A stretch of DNA of 64,000 nt from Larix kaempferi (taxonomy: Eukaryota; Streptophyta; Pinopsida; Pinales; Pinaceae): the NCBI GenBank assembly GCA_027924585.1, contig BSBM01001443.1, positions 186,001 to 250,000 on the forward strand. Direction: 5' to 3'. Shown here in pieces: positions 1 through 11,448 of the stretch. The translations under genes and the position numbers were made by a program. A model generated the notes under the pieces. It saw nothing but the letters and a program-made list of their open reading frames with translations. It had not been told where the DNA came from and searched no databases. Within the stretch, counting starts at the first letter, position 1, and every line of letters begins with the position of its first letter.

Positions 1-473
1 ATTCATATTGTATTTTTCTTTTAAGACTAGTCAAATTAAGACCAGACTAATTCCATCCATTCTGATATTTTTAAAATAAGCAATACAATTAAAACTGATT
101 AACTTGCACTCAATTGCTCATAATCTTGTCTGTGCATCGAGGGACTGTAGTACCATTCTTTGGAATATTGTCTTTGCATTGAGTGTGCTCTACAGTCCAG
201 TATGAGTGGGCTGTCAAATGCAAGGGTGATAATATTTGGGGATGTTTAACCTCTTCCAAATGATCGATAGGTACTCTCTTTAGTTCCTTCATTAAACCTT
301 TATGATCTAGGATGGTGCTGTAGGATGTATTGATGTGTGTATTTTTACTTAGAGAGGACAAAAGGGCTTAACTCCAGTAAGGAATCATTTGTGCAGATAC
401 CTACTAGCATAGATCCATCTTAACCTTGAATCTATTAAACACTAAGAGGGATCAACAAAGTTCACGAGTTAAG

Positions 474-497
474 ATATATATATATATATATATATAT
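474..497. repeat. (AT)12 microsatellite
   Basis: An uninterrupted AT dinucleotide run of twelve units. It lies in noncoding DNA. Confidence 0.95.
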
Positions 498-1639
498 GGT
501 TGTTAGTTGTTACCTATTCTTTATTTATTATCATCTTTTTTTTCTTTTTTTTAGGTTACAGACCTCATGCAACACAATAAGTATACTCTTAGAGTCATGC
601 AATAGAACTCAAATCACACATATATTTAATGCAAAATATTACACATCAGTAATGAAACCATTTGATGAACATGAATTGGTTTGCTTTTATTATGTTTCAT
701 AGATGCGGAGTTGCACTATCAACAATAAAATTATTGCAAAAGCGCTAAGCTCTGAGAGCTTGAAGCAAAGCAGAAAAAGCTTGGTTATGCTTTTTAAGTA
801 AAATAATTATAGATAGACATTGTTGATATTAGTATCAACCATATCTAATATATAATTGGGCCAATTCATTAATTTCCAACTTAATTGTGCATGACTGGCA
901 CAAGGATATATTCATATTAGTTCAAATTAGATTTGCAATGAGTCCAAAGGTTCGAAACCTCTCCAATTACCAATATCAATTATGTAGTTCCAAATATGTT
1001 ATCCTTGTTAAAATTAACAAGGATTTAAAACCTCTCTACCTAGGGTAGGTCGGTTGCAGTTTTGGCAACCTAGCCCAGAGGAGTATCAAGTGAGGCCCAC
1101 AATATTCACATAAATAGTTAGCACAACATATGGATCTGTGACATATTCCTGAACACTAGAATACTTATATTTGGGTTTGAAGCCATGGATTTCTTGATTT
1201 ACAGTTTCAACATCCATTTATGAATAGTTTGTGGGAAAAAAAATCTGTTAATTTGTGCTACTGAAGTCAAGGGTTTCATTTGGTCGTCTTGTTTAATTTT
1301 TTGCTTCAATTTATACTTTGTCCTTTTGATACATTGAGCTATACTTTGTCCTATGGATAGCCCAAGCTGATTGAGCTTGGGCTTGTATGATACATAATAT
1401 TGAGTATTTTGCCTTTGACCTAATTTTTTTTGCATCTCTGCTTCTCACTGGTTTCATGTGTCATTTATGTTTCATTGCACATTCATGGCAAATAAGTTCT
1501 CCCACAATATTTTTTTTATATATTTATACTATGTCTTTTATATTAGTGGTAATGATATGTAGGATTATATTAAGTTACTTTTAGTTCAATATGTATGTGT
1601 GTAAGGTGGTTCTACAAATCGTTTAGGATTGTGGGCTCA

Positions 1640-2000
1640 TATCGCATGAGAGTCCTAATAGGCGAACCAACCCTGGACACTAGAGCAGAACAAACCCTAG
1701 GACACTGGACATTGCAAGTGTCCACATACCCTTGACATACAAGGTTAGGTGTCCCCAACATGGGGGTACCCCGTACAAAATTGGTCCTTGGACGTCACTA
1801 GGCATCCCCAAAACAGGGGTACCCTGTCCCCTCTACAATCAACATCCCCTGAATCTGTGACAAACGTCTCAGGGTACTTCGTCCAAGTTTCAGGTACGAC
1901 AAGGTACATGTGTACGATGTATCCGATATGTTGGTACGGGTATCTGGTACAGGTACGCATACCCTACCCCAGATACGGATACCCATGCTACTTAGATTTC
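1640..2000. repeat. GGACAC/GGTACC-rich block, possible hAT terminus relic
   Basis: The stretch repeats short words such as GGACAC, GTGTCC, GGTACC and GATACGG in both orientations. The two ends of the intact hAT element at 10796-17488 carry a comparable density of GACACG words, so this may be the subterminal region of a related but deleted DNA transposon. I found no transposase and no target-site duplication here, so this is a resemblance only. Confidence 0.25.
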
Positions 2001-4813
2001 CGCTATGATGTACCACTGAGAATACACAATACAATTTGCATGCAATCATATGTACCACTGGTCTAAACAACTTCCATTTTTACCCTTGTGAGTTGTTGTG
2101 ACTATAAACAATTTTCAACAGTACAAACACATACAGGGTCCTGGATGGAGTTTGGGTGGACTTGGGCAAAGAAGGAGGTATTCTGGTCAATGGTTGGTGC
2201 TCAGACAATGAAGCAAGGGGATTGTTCCAAGTACAAAGGAAATATCCTTGAATAGGAATATGTGTTTGAACTTATTAGGAATATGCCCATATTTAATTTA
2301 GGAATGACATCATGTTGTTTTAGGACTGTTCTAGGGATTATTTTTTCCAAAACCTAGAAAATGATGCACAAAACCTTCAGATCGGGGAATTGGGGAGCTT
2401 AAGGGGTTGTAATGTGCCCAGCGGACCACCCAATAATGATTTTTTTACGAACAAACTTCCGAAAAAGTGCCCATAATTTGTTTTTTGAGGTTGTAAGAAG
2501 GTCGATTATCATGACAAGGGTCCTTTTTATCCACCAAAAAATGCCCAGGACTCACAATTTGTGGAATCATGGCTGTTGTTTTATGCTTGTTACTCGCCAA
2601 ATTTGTTTTGTGCTTTCACTTTGATTTTGTAGGTGATGAGCTTATCTTAGATTCATTTCCTTACAAGGAACTTGACAATGGAGTTTGTTGGGAAGTTGAA
2701 GTAAATGTTAGTTTTATTCTCTCTTTGCTTTGAAGTCCTTCTTAGCAATAGGCTCTTTGGGTTTGCATTGCATAGTATGGACTTTCTTCAACTTTAAAAA
2801 TGAACTCATGTGCAACTATTCTACCATATTTTTCGGTAGATTCACACATGGTCTGTTCTTTTTAAATTTCCGACATTGAATTATACAACTATGTTGTGCC
2901 TAGGCCTAAGTCATAACTTTCTTGAAGTTGTTTAATAGTGTTATCCAAGGAGTAGTTGATGTTGACATTGGTGCCAACCCTTTGGCCAAGTGTGGGGAGG
3001 TTGAAGGTTTAGAAGATCAAGCTATCAAAGTAGTTGGTATTGTCTATACCTTCAGGATTTGTTTGGTTTTCTGAGATAGTGGGTTACAAGAGAATGGTAA
3101 CACATATTTGTGCACTAAATCTGGCTTATATATATATATTTTTACCTTTGATTCCTCAAATGTGCATTTGGTGTTTCTTAATACCTTTTCCATTCATACC
3201 TTTCCTCCCTTGAATACACTTATGATTTTCATCACATTTAGCCCCTCCTAGAAGATCTACTCCAACCAATTCATCATCAATTACTAGCTATCAACCAAGA
3301 TCACAAATGTAAATCAAGAATTGAACTCTGTTGGCATCATCAACACTTGCAGCCTTTATGTTTTATGAGTTTTCAAACATCCAAGTCTATTGTTCAAAAT
3401 GCATCTCCATACACCCCATAGCTGGTGATGTGATTCTTAGTATATTTGTCATGGTTGATCGCCAATATTTTACATGTAATCCTCCAACATCAGTTCCTAA
3501 TGAAAACTGCTTGGATGATTTGAAGCAGATGACATTTATTTCTCACTATAGAGACCAATGAGTTAAGGCTTTCAAGTTGCAACAAAGTACAGTTCACAAC
3601 CAAAGTTCGGGAGTCCAACAGTATCATTCAATATTTCCAACTGCACAGTGAGAGCAACAAAGTGGGATGTTGAATTCTCCAATTCCATTTCCCATCAATG
3701 AATGCTCTCTATGATAAAATTGAGTACCTATTTCCATCAATTTTTGGTAGCAACAAAATTATGATCTGCAATAGTTATATGAAATACAATTTTGTTTCAT
3801 GCCTCTCGATGATCCTTTCGATGTATTTTATAATCAATAGAAGTAATCATCATCACTGCTTAAATTAGCACATCAATGAAACTTATCACCAACAACTTTT
3901 GGTTTGTAAATGCTTTGGTAGACGGCTATAATGAGTACACAATCCTGAGAGATCAAAACCCAATCTCCTTTTCCTTAGCCTCTCTGCTATAATGAAAGCC
4001 AATTCAAGAGCCAAGGATGCATTCAAACATGGATTACAATGAGTGTGGTAGTGAGAGCTAAGATCATCCAAGGTTACAATCCTAAATCAACCAATGCATT
4101 TTTTCACATTTTGTGTTCCTTAATCTCCAAGTGTACACCACATATCCAAGTGCACACCACTAGGGTTGCTCCCTTCTTGGTAATGGTCATGCTTGCTTAT
4201 CACTTTCCATCTATTGATCCTATAAACATTCCTTTGCACCTCTTGAAACAATTGCTAGTATAAAGGAACTCTTCTACCGTTGTAATGCTCTTTATTAAAA
4301 AAAAAAAATTAGTTAGCGAGATAAGTCCGTTTTACCCTTTCAAGTCGGAAGGGTCGTATGAAAGATGTGTCGATGCTATGAAATTTAATCGAATTTATGT
4401 GGTACCCACCACTGGCAGAATTATTGTCCGGGGACGAGCAGTGAGTATTCTCTATTCTCTGCCGAAGCTACTGGAAAGCTTAAACCTGGGAAGGTAAACC
4501 ATTCTGCCCTTGCCTTGCCCCCTGTTACGCTCTTACAATCCCATAGTATTTACAAATGACTATTAATATATGGATGCAGGAGCCAAGATACCCATATGAA
4601 TAGCAGGTCAGGCTACCAAACATACCGCTATCTTACCTCCCGTCAGATTGATTGCTAACATGTTCTCCTATACTCTTGCTGTATAAGACATAGGCCTGAT
4701 CCTTTTTAAATACTCTTCCCATTTCTTTCATATTTTCGCAGTTGCCTCATCAATCTCGGTCTCTCTCACGCGAATCGTTCCCCTCATCTTCTATTGAATC
4801 CCATATATCATCT

Positions 4814-6596
4814 ATGGAGCAAGTGGCAGAGACTGTGTCGTCATACCAAGTCTTCATAAACCACAGGGGACCTGACGTCAAGAAGACTCTTGCCAGCCTC
4901 ATCTACCGTCGTCTCAAAAGCTATGGGTTGAGCGTCTTTCTGGATAAGAACGAACTTCGCACGGGAGATACTGTGTCTCCTGCAATCCTCGGCGCCATTC
5001 ACAGTGCCTCGGTTCATGTTGCTATCTTTTCTGAGCGTTATGCTGAATCGAGTTGGTGCTTAGATGAATTATATTGGATTTTGAGATCACATCATAAGCG
5101 GAACACCAAGATTATTACCCAATACCTTTTCTGAGTTATTGCAACTTCAATATCTAGCATTGCAAGGCTGCTTCAAGACTGTTATAGATTGGTATGCTTG
5201 CCGGAGAGAATCCCGTATCAAAGTAATTTAAGATATCTTAATTTACTAGGCACTGGTTTATTAGAATTACCCTACCAATTGGAAAAACTCGAAAACTTAG
5301 AATAAATAAGAATAGGGAGCCCAGAATTAAAAAGAGATACCACTTACCGTGGCCGATTTGAGCCTAACAGAGCTGTTTCTGCTTAAATGCTGCCGTCTAC
5401 AGCGAGTCTTAGCAGAAGGAATTGCAGCGCCAAAAATCAAAGTTTTGGCTATAGTCGGTTGTCGCGTAGATAACTTTAGTTTTCAGGATCAGAGGAACTT
5501 GGATGTTGGAAACATACATTTGAGAACTGGCATGAGATTTTTAAGAGATCTCACCTTAAGGAACACATCCATACATGAGATATGCATTCCTGAGGGTATT
5601 TACCCTAGCCTCGAAACTATTGATCTTTCAGAAAATATTAGGTCAATGCGCATTAATGGCTTGCCATGAGCCTAGACCTGCAAAACTGCCAGGAATTGAA
5701 AACATTAAGCAGTCTTTCAAAGCTTGTAAATCTTAAATATCTCAACATAAATCGGTGTTGCGACCTGGAAACTCTGAATATGGAAGGCCTTGCATCACTG
5801 GAAGAGTTTAAAGCGGAGGAATGTTGGAAGCTGCAGAGGATTGAAGGATTGAGTCGGCGGGAACGGCTGGATTGTCTCCACATTTCAACAGACAATACAG
5901 TTTTCTGGGAAAACATTGACGAGTTTATAGTGAGTATCTGTTCTTAGTTACATCCAATATTTATTCTTTCAGAAAACAATTGATATTTTTCGTGCTACCT
6001 GGAGGCTGGGACTATGCTTGCGGTTGATCTGTGGTGGCGCTTTGGTGGACCTGTAATCTTAGAATTTATTTAGAGTTGAGATGTCACAGTTTGAATGTTA
6101 AAATCAATACATGATACTTATACTTGTGCCGTTGAATGACCAAATCGGATTTGGAAAATATGTGCAGAGATCGCCCACTCACAAAAAGCCATCAACTGCC
6201 ATCTTTAGTGGAAGAGCGGATAATGACAAGGTGGATGTTCAATTTTCCCGAAAGCAAGGAAGTCAGGAAAGATATTATAATTGAAGTAATAATCGTCAAT
6301 TTCAATAGACTAAAAATAATTTATGAAATTTGTGCAGATCTTTGATGAAGGATGTCTTTAAAGGTATAGGTCGGCCTTCTTTTTACCAGCTATTTGAAAA
6401 ATTAGATGCCCACAGTGCAATATTAGTGTGCTTTACTACCAACGATGCCAAGTCGCGACAGTTTAGTGTCAGATTTGGACCAACTAGGTATGGTGAACCA
6501 AGTCTGGAGTACTCAACCATCACCGGAGACACAGGTGGAAGAAGAGGCTTACATGTATTTATGTGGACACAAGGGTCCCGTTTGTTTAAAACATAG
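4814..6596 (+). pseudogene. TIR-LRR resistance-gene pseudogene lacking NB-ARC
   Basis: The first exon starts at the ATG at 4814 and encodes a TIR domain of about 100 residues. It shows VFINHRGPDVKK near the start and the conserved ESSWCLDELY, which holds the TIR catalytic Glu. Around 5112 the TIR reading stops where the family reads IIPVFY, and within a few bases the DNA continues in another frame as LRR sequence (PNTFSELLQLQYL, then NLRYLNLLGTGLLELP). The whole NB-ARC module, normally about 300 residues, is missing. More LRR follows in shifted frames at 5349-5669 and 5666-5947 (SLDLQNCQEL, LKYLNINRCCDLETL). TIR proteins of this class cleave NAD+ and act as intracellular immune receptors; this copy has at least three frame breaks and cannot make one. 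The TIR type is conifer-like. Confidence 0.85.
5918..6596 (+). pseudogene. Probable 3' exons of the TIR-LRR pseudogene
   Basis: After the LRR stretch a GTGAGT donor-like site follows ENIDEFI at about 5932, and GTGCAG acceptor-like sites precede two further open stretches at about 6168 and 6338. The last one (to 6596, with SAILVCFTTNDAKSRQFSVRFG) resembles the beta-rich domain that follows the LRRs in plant TIR-NB-LRR proteins. The exon phases I tried do not join into one frame, which fits a pseudogene. The assignment rests mainly on position and on a loose resemblance to post-LRR (C-JID-like) domains. Confidence 0.4.
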
Positions 6597-7830
6597 TAGC
6601 ATAATTTGGCTGTATTGGCATTTCTTGTACGGAAATTTGGAGCAATTCGAATTCGTCCAATATTCGATATAAATATGATACGAATATAGATTCTTACTAA
6701 TGTAAAAGTAAATTTAAAAAAACCAAATTTTAATTATTTAATAACTATAAAATATAAATAACATTCAATTTATTACTTTCTTATAATGGTTTTTAAAGTA
6801 CATTTATGTTAATTTGGTTTATATATTTAATTAAAAGTATTATATATAAGAAGTCTACTTCCGTATTTTATTCATATTGGATTTTTTTATTACATATTTT
6901 CTCCATATCGAATATCTCTTATCTCCCTATAGCAGTAACGGATCTCTCTATCGGCACGACGCCATTAGTAATGTGGAGGGAGGTAGGGGGATGGGATGGA
7001 TAGTGGTGGCCGATAAGGTAGATGTTTCCAAAGTTTGCAGAGATTTCATAAGGGCATGCCTATAAATTCTATAATTATTCCATTCTATTGTACAACTTTT
7101 TCCTTTAAATTCCATTTTAATGTACAACTTCTTCAGCCTATTCCATTCTATTGTACAACTTTTTCCTTTAAATTCCATTTTAATGTACAACTTCTTCAGC
7201 CGTCCAAAAAAAGACAGTTTTAACATTATTTGCTGTAAAAAATGACAGTTTTTAACATTATTTATAAAAAGTTTTAGAGTTCCTTTTAGGCGGCATGAAA
7301 ATCTAAACCTTATTTGACGGGCTAAATACAGCAAAATGGTCCAAATGGCCCAAATTCCAGCGTATTTTTGCAACTTATTAGTCTTATTAGTCCCTACCAA
7401 GGCAGGGATTATAGCAATGGATCCATTGTCAAAACTAAGTTGACTTTTTATTAATTTTATCAATTTAATAGTTGTTTTACAATGTTATGTAAAAAATAAT
7501 TATTCATTTTAATTTTTTTTAAATAATAAAATGTTTTTTATTTTTATTTTTGAAATTAGAAAATACTATTTTGTTATTGGTTGTAATGTTTGATTTGACA
7601 AAATACCCGTGGTTGGAGGTGAATTAGTTTATAAAAAATGTTTTATTTAAATTTTTTCTCAAATTGACACATAGTCATAAATAATATATATAATAATTAT
7701 TTTACAAATACCAAAGCAACAACTAGTAGTACACAATAATTGTGGATGGTATGCATATCCACCGTGATTATTAATCCCTTACAATTGCTTGCTCTAACTT
7801 TAATGGAGGCGATTGCAATTGGATTTATTG
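6597..7830. other. AT-rich spacer
   Basis: Very AT-rich DNA with no coding signature. It contains the 63-bp tandem duplication at 7077-7202. The minus-strand open frame across 6948-7463 exists only because the repeat unit is free of stops. Confidence 0.7.
7077..7202. repeat. Tandem duplication, 63 bp x 2 (four half-units)
   Basis: Two adjacent 63-bp copies begin ATTCCATTCTATTGTACAAC at 7077 and 7140 and are identical by eye. Each copy is built of two related halves of about 31 bp (ATTCCATTCTATTGTACAAC and ATTCCATTTTAATGTACAAC), so the array looks like four half-units formed in two rounds of duplication. Confidence 0.95.
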
Positions 7831-8114
7831 TTTTTTTTTTCACAAGAAAAAACTATACTTTATTTATAAGTATATGAAGTGCAGTGAACAGAAAAGTCCA
7901 GCAAAACATCCAACATGTGCCACCAAATACCTAGGCCATACTAGGACTCCCAAGACAGTACATAAGCCAATAAAAGAGCCAGCCGGGATATACCAATCCC
8001 CCAGAGAGTTTAAAAATAAACAATAGGCCCAAAATGTAAATAGTAACCTGAAGAAAAGAAGAAATAGAAAACAAACCACCAAATACTAGTGCCGCCAAAA
8101 AACATGTCATCAAA

Positions 8115-8870
8115 CTACACAACAAAAATGTTCCAAAAACCCCTGGAGGGAGGAAGGGATCCCTCCAAGATCTCATAAAAAATCCTATCGGCCGTCGCCT
8201 CAAGACCCCGCTTCGAAAGAGAATCTACCATAGTATTATGCTCCTGATATATGTGGACAATGGAAGTCGACGTGCAATGACAGAGAAGTAACCTCGTTTG
8301 GTCCATCCAAGAAGTGAGTGCCATAGCATTAATGTCCGCAATAGAGTTTTCCCAATTATCAATGATCATCGAATCGCCTGCTCCAGATGAATATTGGCCT
8401 TGGCGGAAAAAAAATAAAACAAGCCATAAAGCCATAAGTTCCCCCTTCGTATCGGTGCCATCACCACCATGTAACCAAAGTTTGATTATGTCCCCATTAT
8501 ATAGTTCAATGTATGCCCCTGCACCACAGAGGCCAGAGGTTCTAAAGGTAGCACCATCAAACCTAGCTCTATTGCCCGAAGGGAGAAGATTTGGAGACCC
8601 TTGGTTACGAACAGTAATCGATGGAGTCATATTCAACGAGCTTTCATATTCAATAGATAGCGAATGGACGTCACATGCAACTTTGCTAGCCTCCGGAAAT
8701 TTATTTTCAAATATAACCAGGTTTCTTGCTTTCCATATTGACCAGGATAATAAGCAAGCCTTCAGTACCAATTGTTTGTTTTGTAAGAATATACAATGAA
8801 ACCATGACTGAATGGATGAATCTCGTTCAAACTCCGGAATTTTACAAACCTGCTGACTAAATGGGAACAA
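8115..8870 (-). pseudogene. LINE ORF2 C-terminus, RNase H domain
   Basis: A 251-residue open frame. From about residue 103 it reads as a plant LINE RNase H: FDGATF gives the first catalytic Asp, TKGELMALWLVL the Glu, DSMIIDNW the second Asp, and HIYQEHNTMVDSLSKRG the final His and Asp. The N-terminal part (WFHCIFLQNKQLVLKACLLSWSIWKARN) matches the tryptophan-rich stretch that usually precedes this domain in plant L1 elements. RNase H would remove RNA from the hybrid during target-primed reverse transcription. The frame is open, but the reverse transcriptase and endonuclease are missing, so the element is dead. The plus-strand frame at 8314-8799 is its shadow. Confidence 0.8.
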
Positions 8871-9025
8871 AACAAAAAGATGAAATAACGTTTTAGGAGT
8901 TTGAAGGCAGAGAGAGCATATACTCGGACCACAGAATCCGCAATTTATTGATTTATTATTTCAGCCTATGGTACTTCCTCCTTGCGAAACAAATTGGGTA
9001 ACTTGAAATATGTTCAAATCCTTTC

Positions 9026-9095
9026 TGTGTACTTTTTGAAAAACCCACATTTCCCATTTTTGTGTACTTTTTGAAAAACCCACATTTCCCATTTT
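9026..9095. repeat. Tandem duplication, 35 bp x 2
   Basis: Two direct copies beginning TGTGTACTTTTTGAAAAACC start at 9026 and 9061 and are identical by eye. The duplicated DNA appears to be LINE sequence, so it arose inside the inserted element or was created with it. Confidence 0.9.
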
Positions 9096-10787
9096 TCTAA
9101 TCTATAGAATTGAATCTCGGTAAAACCATAAGAATATAAGCCAAGAAATAAACATGTATCACATGCATTTCAACAAGTGGTGTATGCATTGTTTAATGTA
9201 TAGATTTAAAAAACTATCATTGCTTAGTCCGATGGATTGCTTAAAAAGTAATTTTCATTGTTTCTATTTGTTTTGAAAATGTAATTTTTATTTTTCTATT
9301 TATTTTGTTATTATTAGAAATTTACAGCAAACAAGTGACATGTGGTCGTAGTAAGCCCCATGGAGATGCGTCTCAACAAAAGGAACATTCACATGGAGAG
9401 CTACACCGCACCATAGCACGAAAGAATGAATAATTTTTTATATGTTTATTCCTAGATTGCATTTTTTATATAAAAATGTTATTTTAGTATTTTCTAATGT
9501 GATTTCAAAATATTAGCGAAATTCTAAAATATATTCAAAATAATAATTTCACTATTTAATTTTTCTTTTTTATATTTCCTTAAAATAAATTATTTTAAGG
9601 AATTTTTTAAATATTAAACCTAAACCAAACTTTGCAACACTTTCATTTTTTATTAAAATTAATATAATTGGTTGATAAAACAATGACTTAAATAGAACCT
9701 TAAGAACTATTTTCTCCTTTCATATTATATTTTATTTATTTTGTTCAAGAATATTATCCTAAATAATTGAACATAAATTTTAAACTGCATTTTTTTTATT
9801 AATAAATTTTATTTTGCATAAATTTTATAGGCATACTAAAGACAACAAAGTAAATTTTATAGGCATATAAAAGTAAATTTTCTTAATTACAATTATGCAA
9901 TATTTAATACTTGTAATTTTCTAGTGAGTCGATAATGTTTACCAAAAAATCGCTCATGAAAATATGTGAAAATATGAAGGGCTATATAAGCCTTAAATAG
10001 CTCTTGAGATTAAATAGCTCGTATGATAATTATTTAGCTATTTGGATTTCTGAATAGTTGAAAATCGAGGCGAATTCTATTTTTTGTTACCCAACGTCCG
10101 ACCTTTTGAGAGTAGCCTTCATAGCATCTAACATCCCTCTCTATTTTGAGAGAAGCCTTCATAGCATCTAACATCTCTCTCTATTGGGGCTATTACTCTT
10201 CACAAAACTCTCTTGCTAGAGTTTCCTTCTCTTCACACCTCTACTCAATAGTGATCGTACTAGCGTTGTAACCCACTTTTACATCACCTACCCAATGTTG
10301 TTATTCCTCTTGTAATAACCCACCCATTTAGGCTTACTTTTAACAATATTTTCTCAGAATATTGCACGTGAGACTGTAGAGGGTAATTCATGCCTAAGGC
10401 CACCTCGAGAGTAATTCATGCATTTTATTTCAAATACAATTAAACATTCTATAAACACTTTCTTATGGCAGGAACTAGCTGCTTTGCAGCTATTTTTCTT
10501 GTTTAGATCAAACAACAATTTGTAATAATTAAATCACATTTGGTTTTAGTTGGTAAATGAACTTTTGCCATCAAAATAGATTTTGTAAGGAAATCATTTA
10601 TTTTTATACCTGCCTAAGGGACCTATATTGCAATTGGTTTGCAATTAACTTAATTTAATTTTTAATTCATTTACCATTTATACAAAGTTTAATAAAGTTG
10701 TGTAAAAAATATATATTAAATTAATTTTTTTAAATATTAAAAATTAATTTTTAAATTTTTAAAAACATAAATTCTATTTTTTAATTG
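9096..10787. other. AT-rich spacer with one tandem repeat
   Basis: No gene signature on either strand. The stretch at about 10080-10440 is less AT-rich and looks like an LTR or promoter remnant, but I could not find matching ends. Confidence 0.55.
10104..10183. repeat. Tandem duplication, 40 bp x 2
   Basis: Copies beginning TTTTGAGAG and TTTTGAGAGA start at 10104 and 10144. Both contain AGCCTTCATAGCATCTAACA and differ at only a few positions. Confidence 0.9.
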
Positions 10788-10795
10788 GTGAAAAT
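10788..10795. other. hAT target-site duplication, left copy
   Basis: GTGAAAAT, identical to 17489-17496 on the other side of the element. The match could be read as nine bases (GGTGAAAAT) because the element itself ends in G. Confidence 0.85.
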
Positions 10796-11152
10796 CTAAG
10801 TCACCTGACACGAGGACACGGGACACGAAGGACACGAAAATACGAGTGTTCGACACGGACACGGTGACCCCCAGAATCAAGACACGAAGGACTCATTTTA
10901 TATACATATATATTTTTTTTAAATATATTAAAATTTAAAAATATAGACATATAGATCCAAAAAAATTTAAAAACGAGAACATTTACAAATATTCAATAGA
11001 AATTAGAATCAAACACATTAATTATTACACATTTTGTCATTCACAAATCACAATGAGACACATAGATGCATTGAAATTTGATAGGCATTGGGCAATAGCT
11101 CAAGATGTCGGAACCATATTTCTCATTAAGTCATCAAAATCAAAATGTATTA

Positions 11153-11387
11153 TGCAGTGAACGTATCCGTTCACTAAGTTAACCGTGTCCGGTTAAGGGT
11201 TAAGAAGCGAGACCGTCTTCCATATTTGAGATAAATGATAATAATATATTGATTGATAAGATCAAGTTACAATAAGCTCACCTTTATAGGGCTTGAGCAA
11301 GAATAGCGAAGGGTTACACCCTTTCGCTTATTAACCTAATAATCTATTTAATATATTAATAATAATATTAATTAAATATTCACAGCA
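11153..11387 (-). repeat. TR-GAG 3' LTR
   Basis: 235 bp, TG...CA on the plus strand, three mismatches against 14395-14629. It contains three perfect or near-perfect hairpins: 7-bp arms GTGAACG/CGTTCAC at 11157-11174, 7-bp arms TTAACCG/CGGTTAA at 11179-11196, and AGCGAAGGGT/ACCCTTTCGCT at 11305-11328. Confidence 0.92.
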
Positions 11388-11402
11388 TTGCCTTCCCCTT
11401 TT
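11388..11402 (-). other. Polypurine tract of the TR-GAG element
   Basis: The minus strand reads AAAAGGGGAAGGCAA immediately before the 3' LTR, as required for plus-strand priming. Confidence 0.85.
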
Positions 11403-11448
11403 GGAAAGCTTTGTCCTCAAAGCTTGAGTATTTTCCTAATGTCGTCCC

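Larger units (their letters stand above)
1..4813. other. AT-rich intergenic DNA without a recognisable gene
   Basis: I read both strands and found only short, low-complexity open frames with no family signature. Small items inside it are an (AT)n tract at 474-497, a GGACAC/GGTAC-rich block at about 1640-2000, and short TA runs near 3127. The upstream 200 bases before the TIR exon could hold that gene's promoter, but I see no firm TATA box or start site. Confidence 0.6.
7831..9095 (-). mobile_element. 5'-truncated LINE (L1-type) with poly(A) end
   Basis: On the minus strand the 3' end of a LINE ends in a poly(A) tail, seen as ten T at 7831-7840. Upstream lies an RNase H domain (8115-8870) preceded by cysteine-rich reverse-transcriptase-associated sequence (CGFCGPSICSLC and HLF) near 8880-8945, so only the last quarter of the second ORF remains. 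The upper limit is approximate. Sequence resembling the L1 region before the zinc-binding motif reaches about 9095, including a 35-bp internal duplication. Flanking words GCAATTGGATTTATTG and GCAATTTATTGATTTATTA might be a damaged target duplication but are not convincing. Confidence 0.75.

Noticed and set aside
6948-7463. 171-residue minus-strand open frame
   Set aside because: Contains the 63-bp tandem repeat and no recognisable domain; the repetition creates the length.
8314-8799. 161-residue plus-strand open frame
   Set aside because: Antisense to the LINE RNase H domain with all catalytic motifs.
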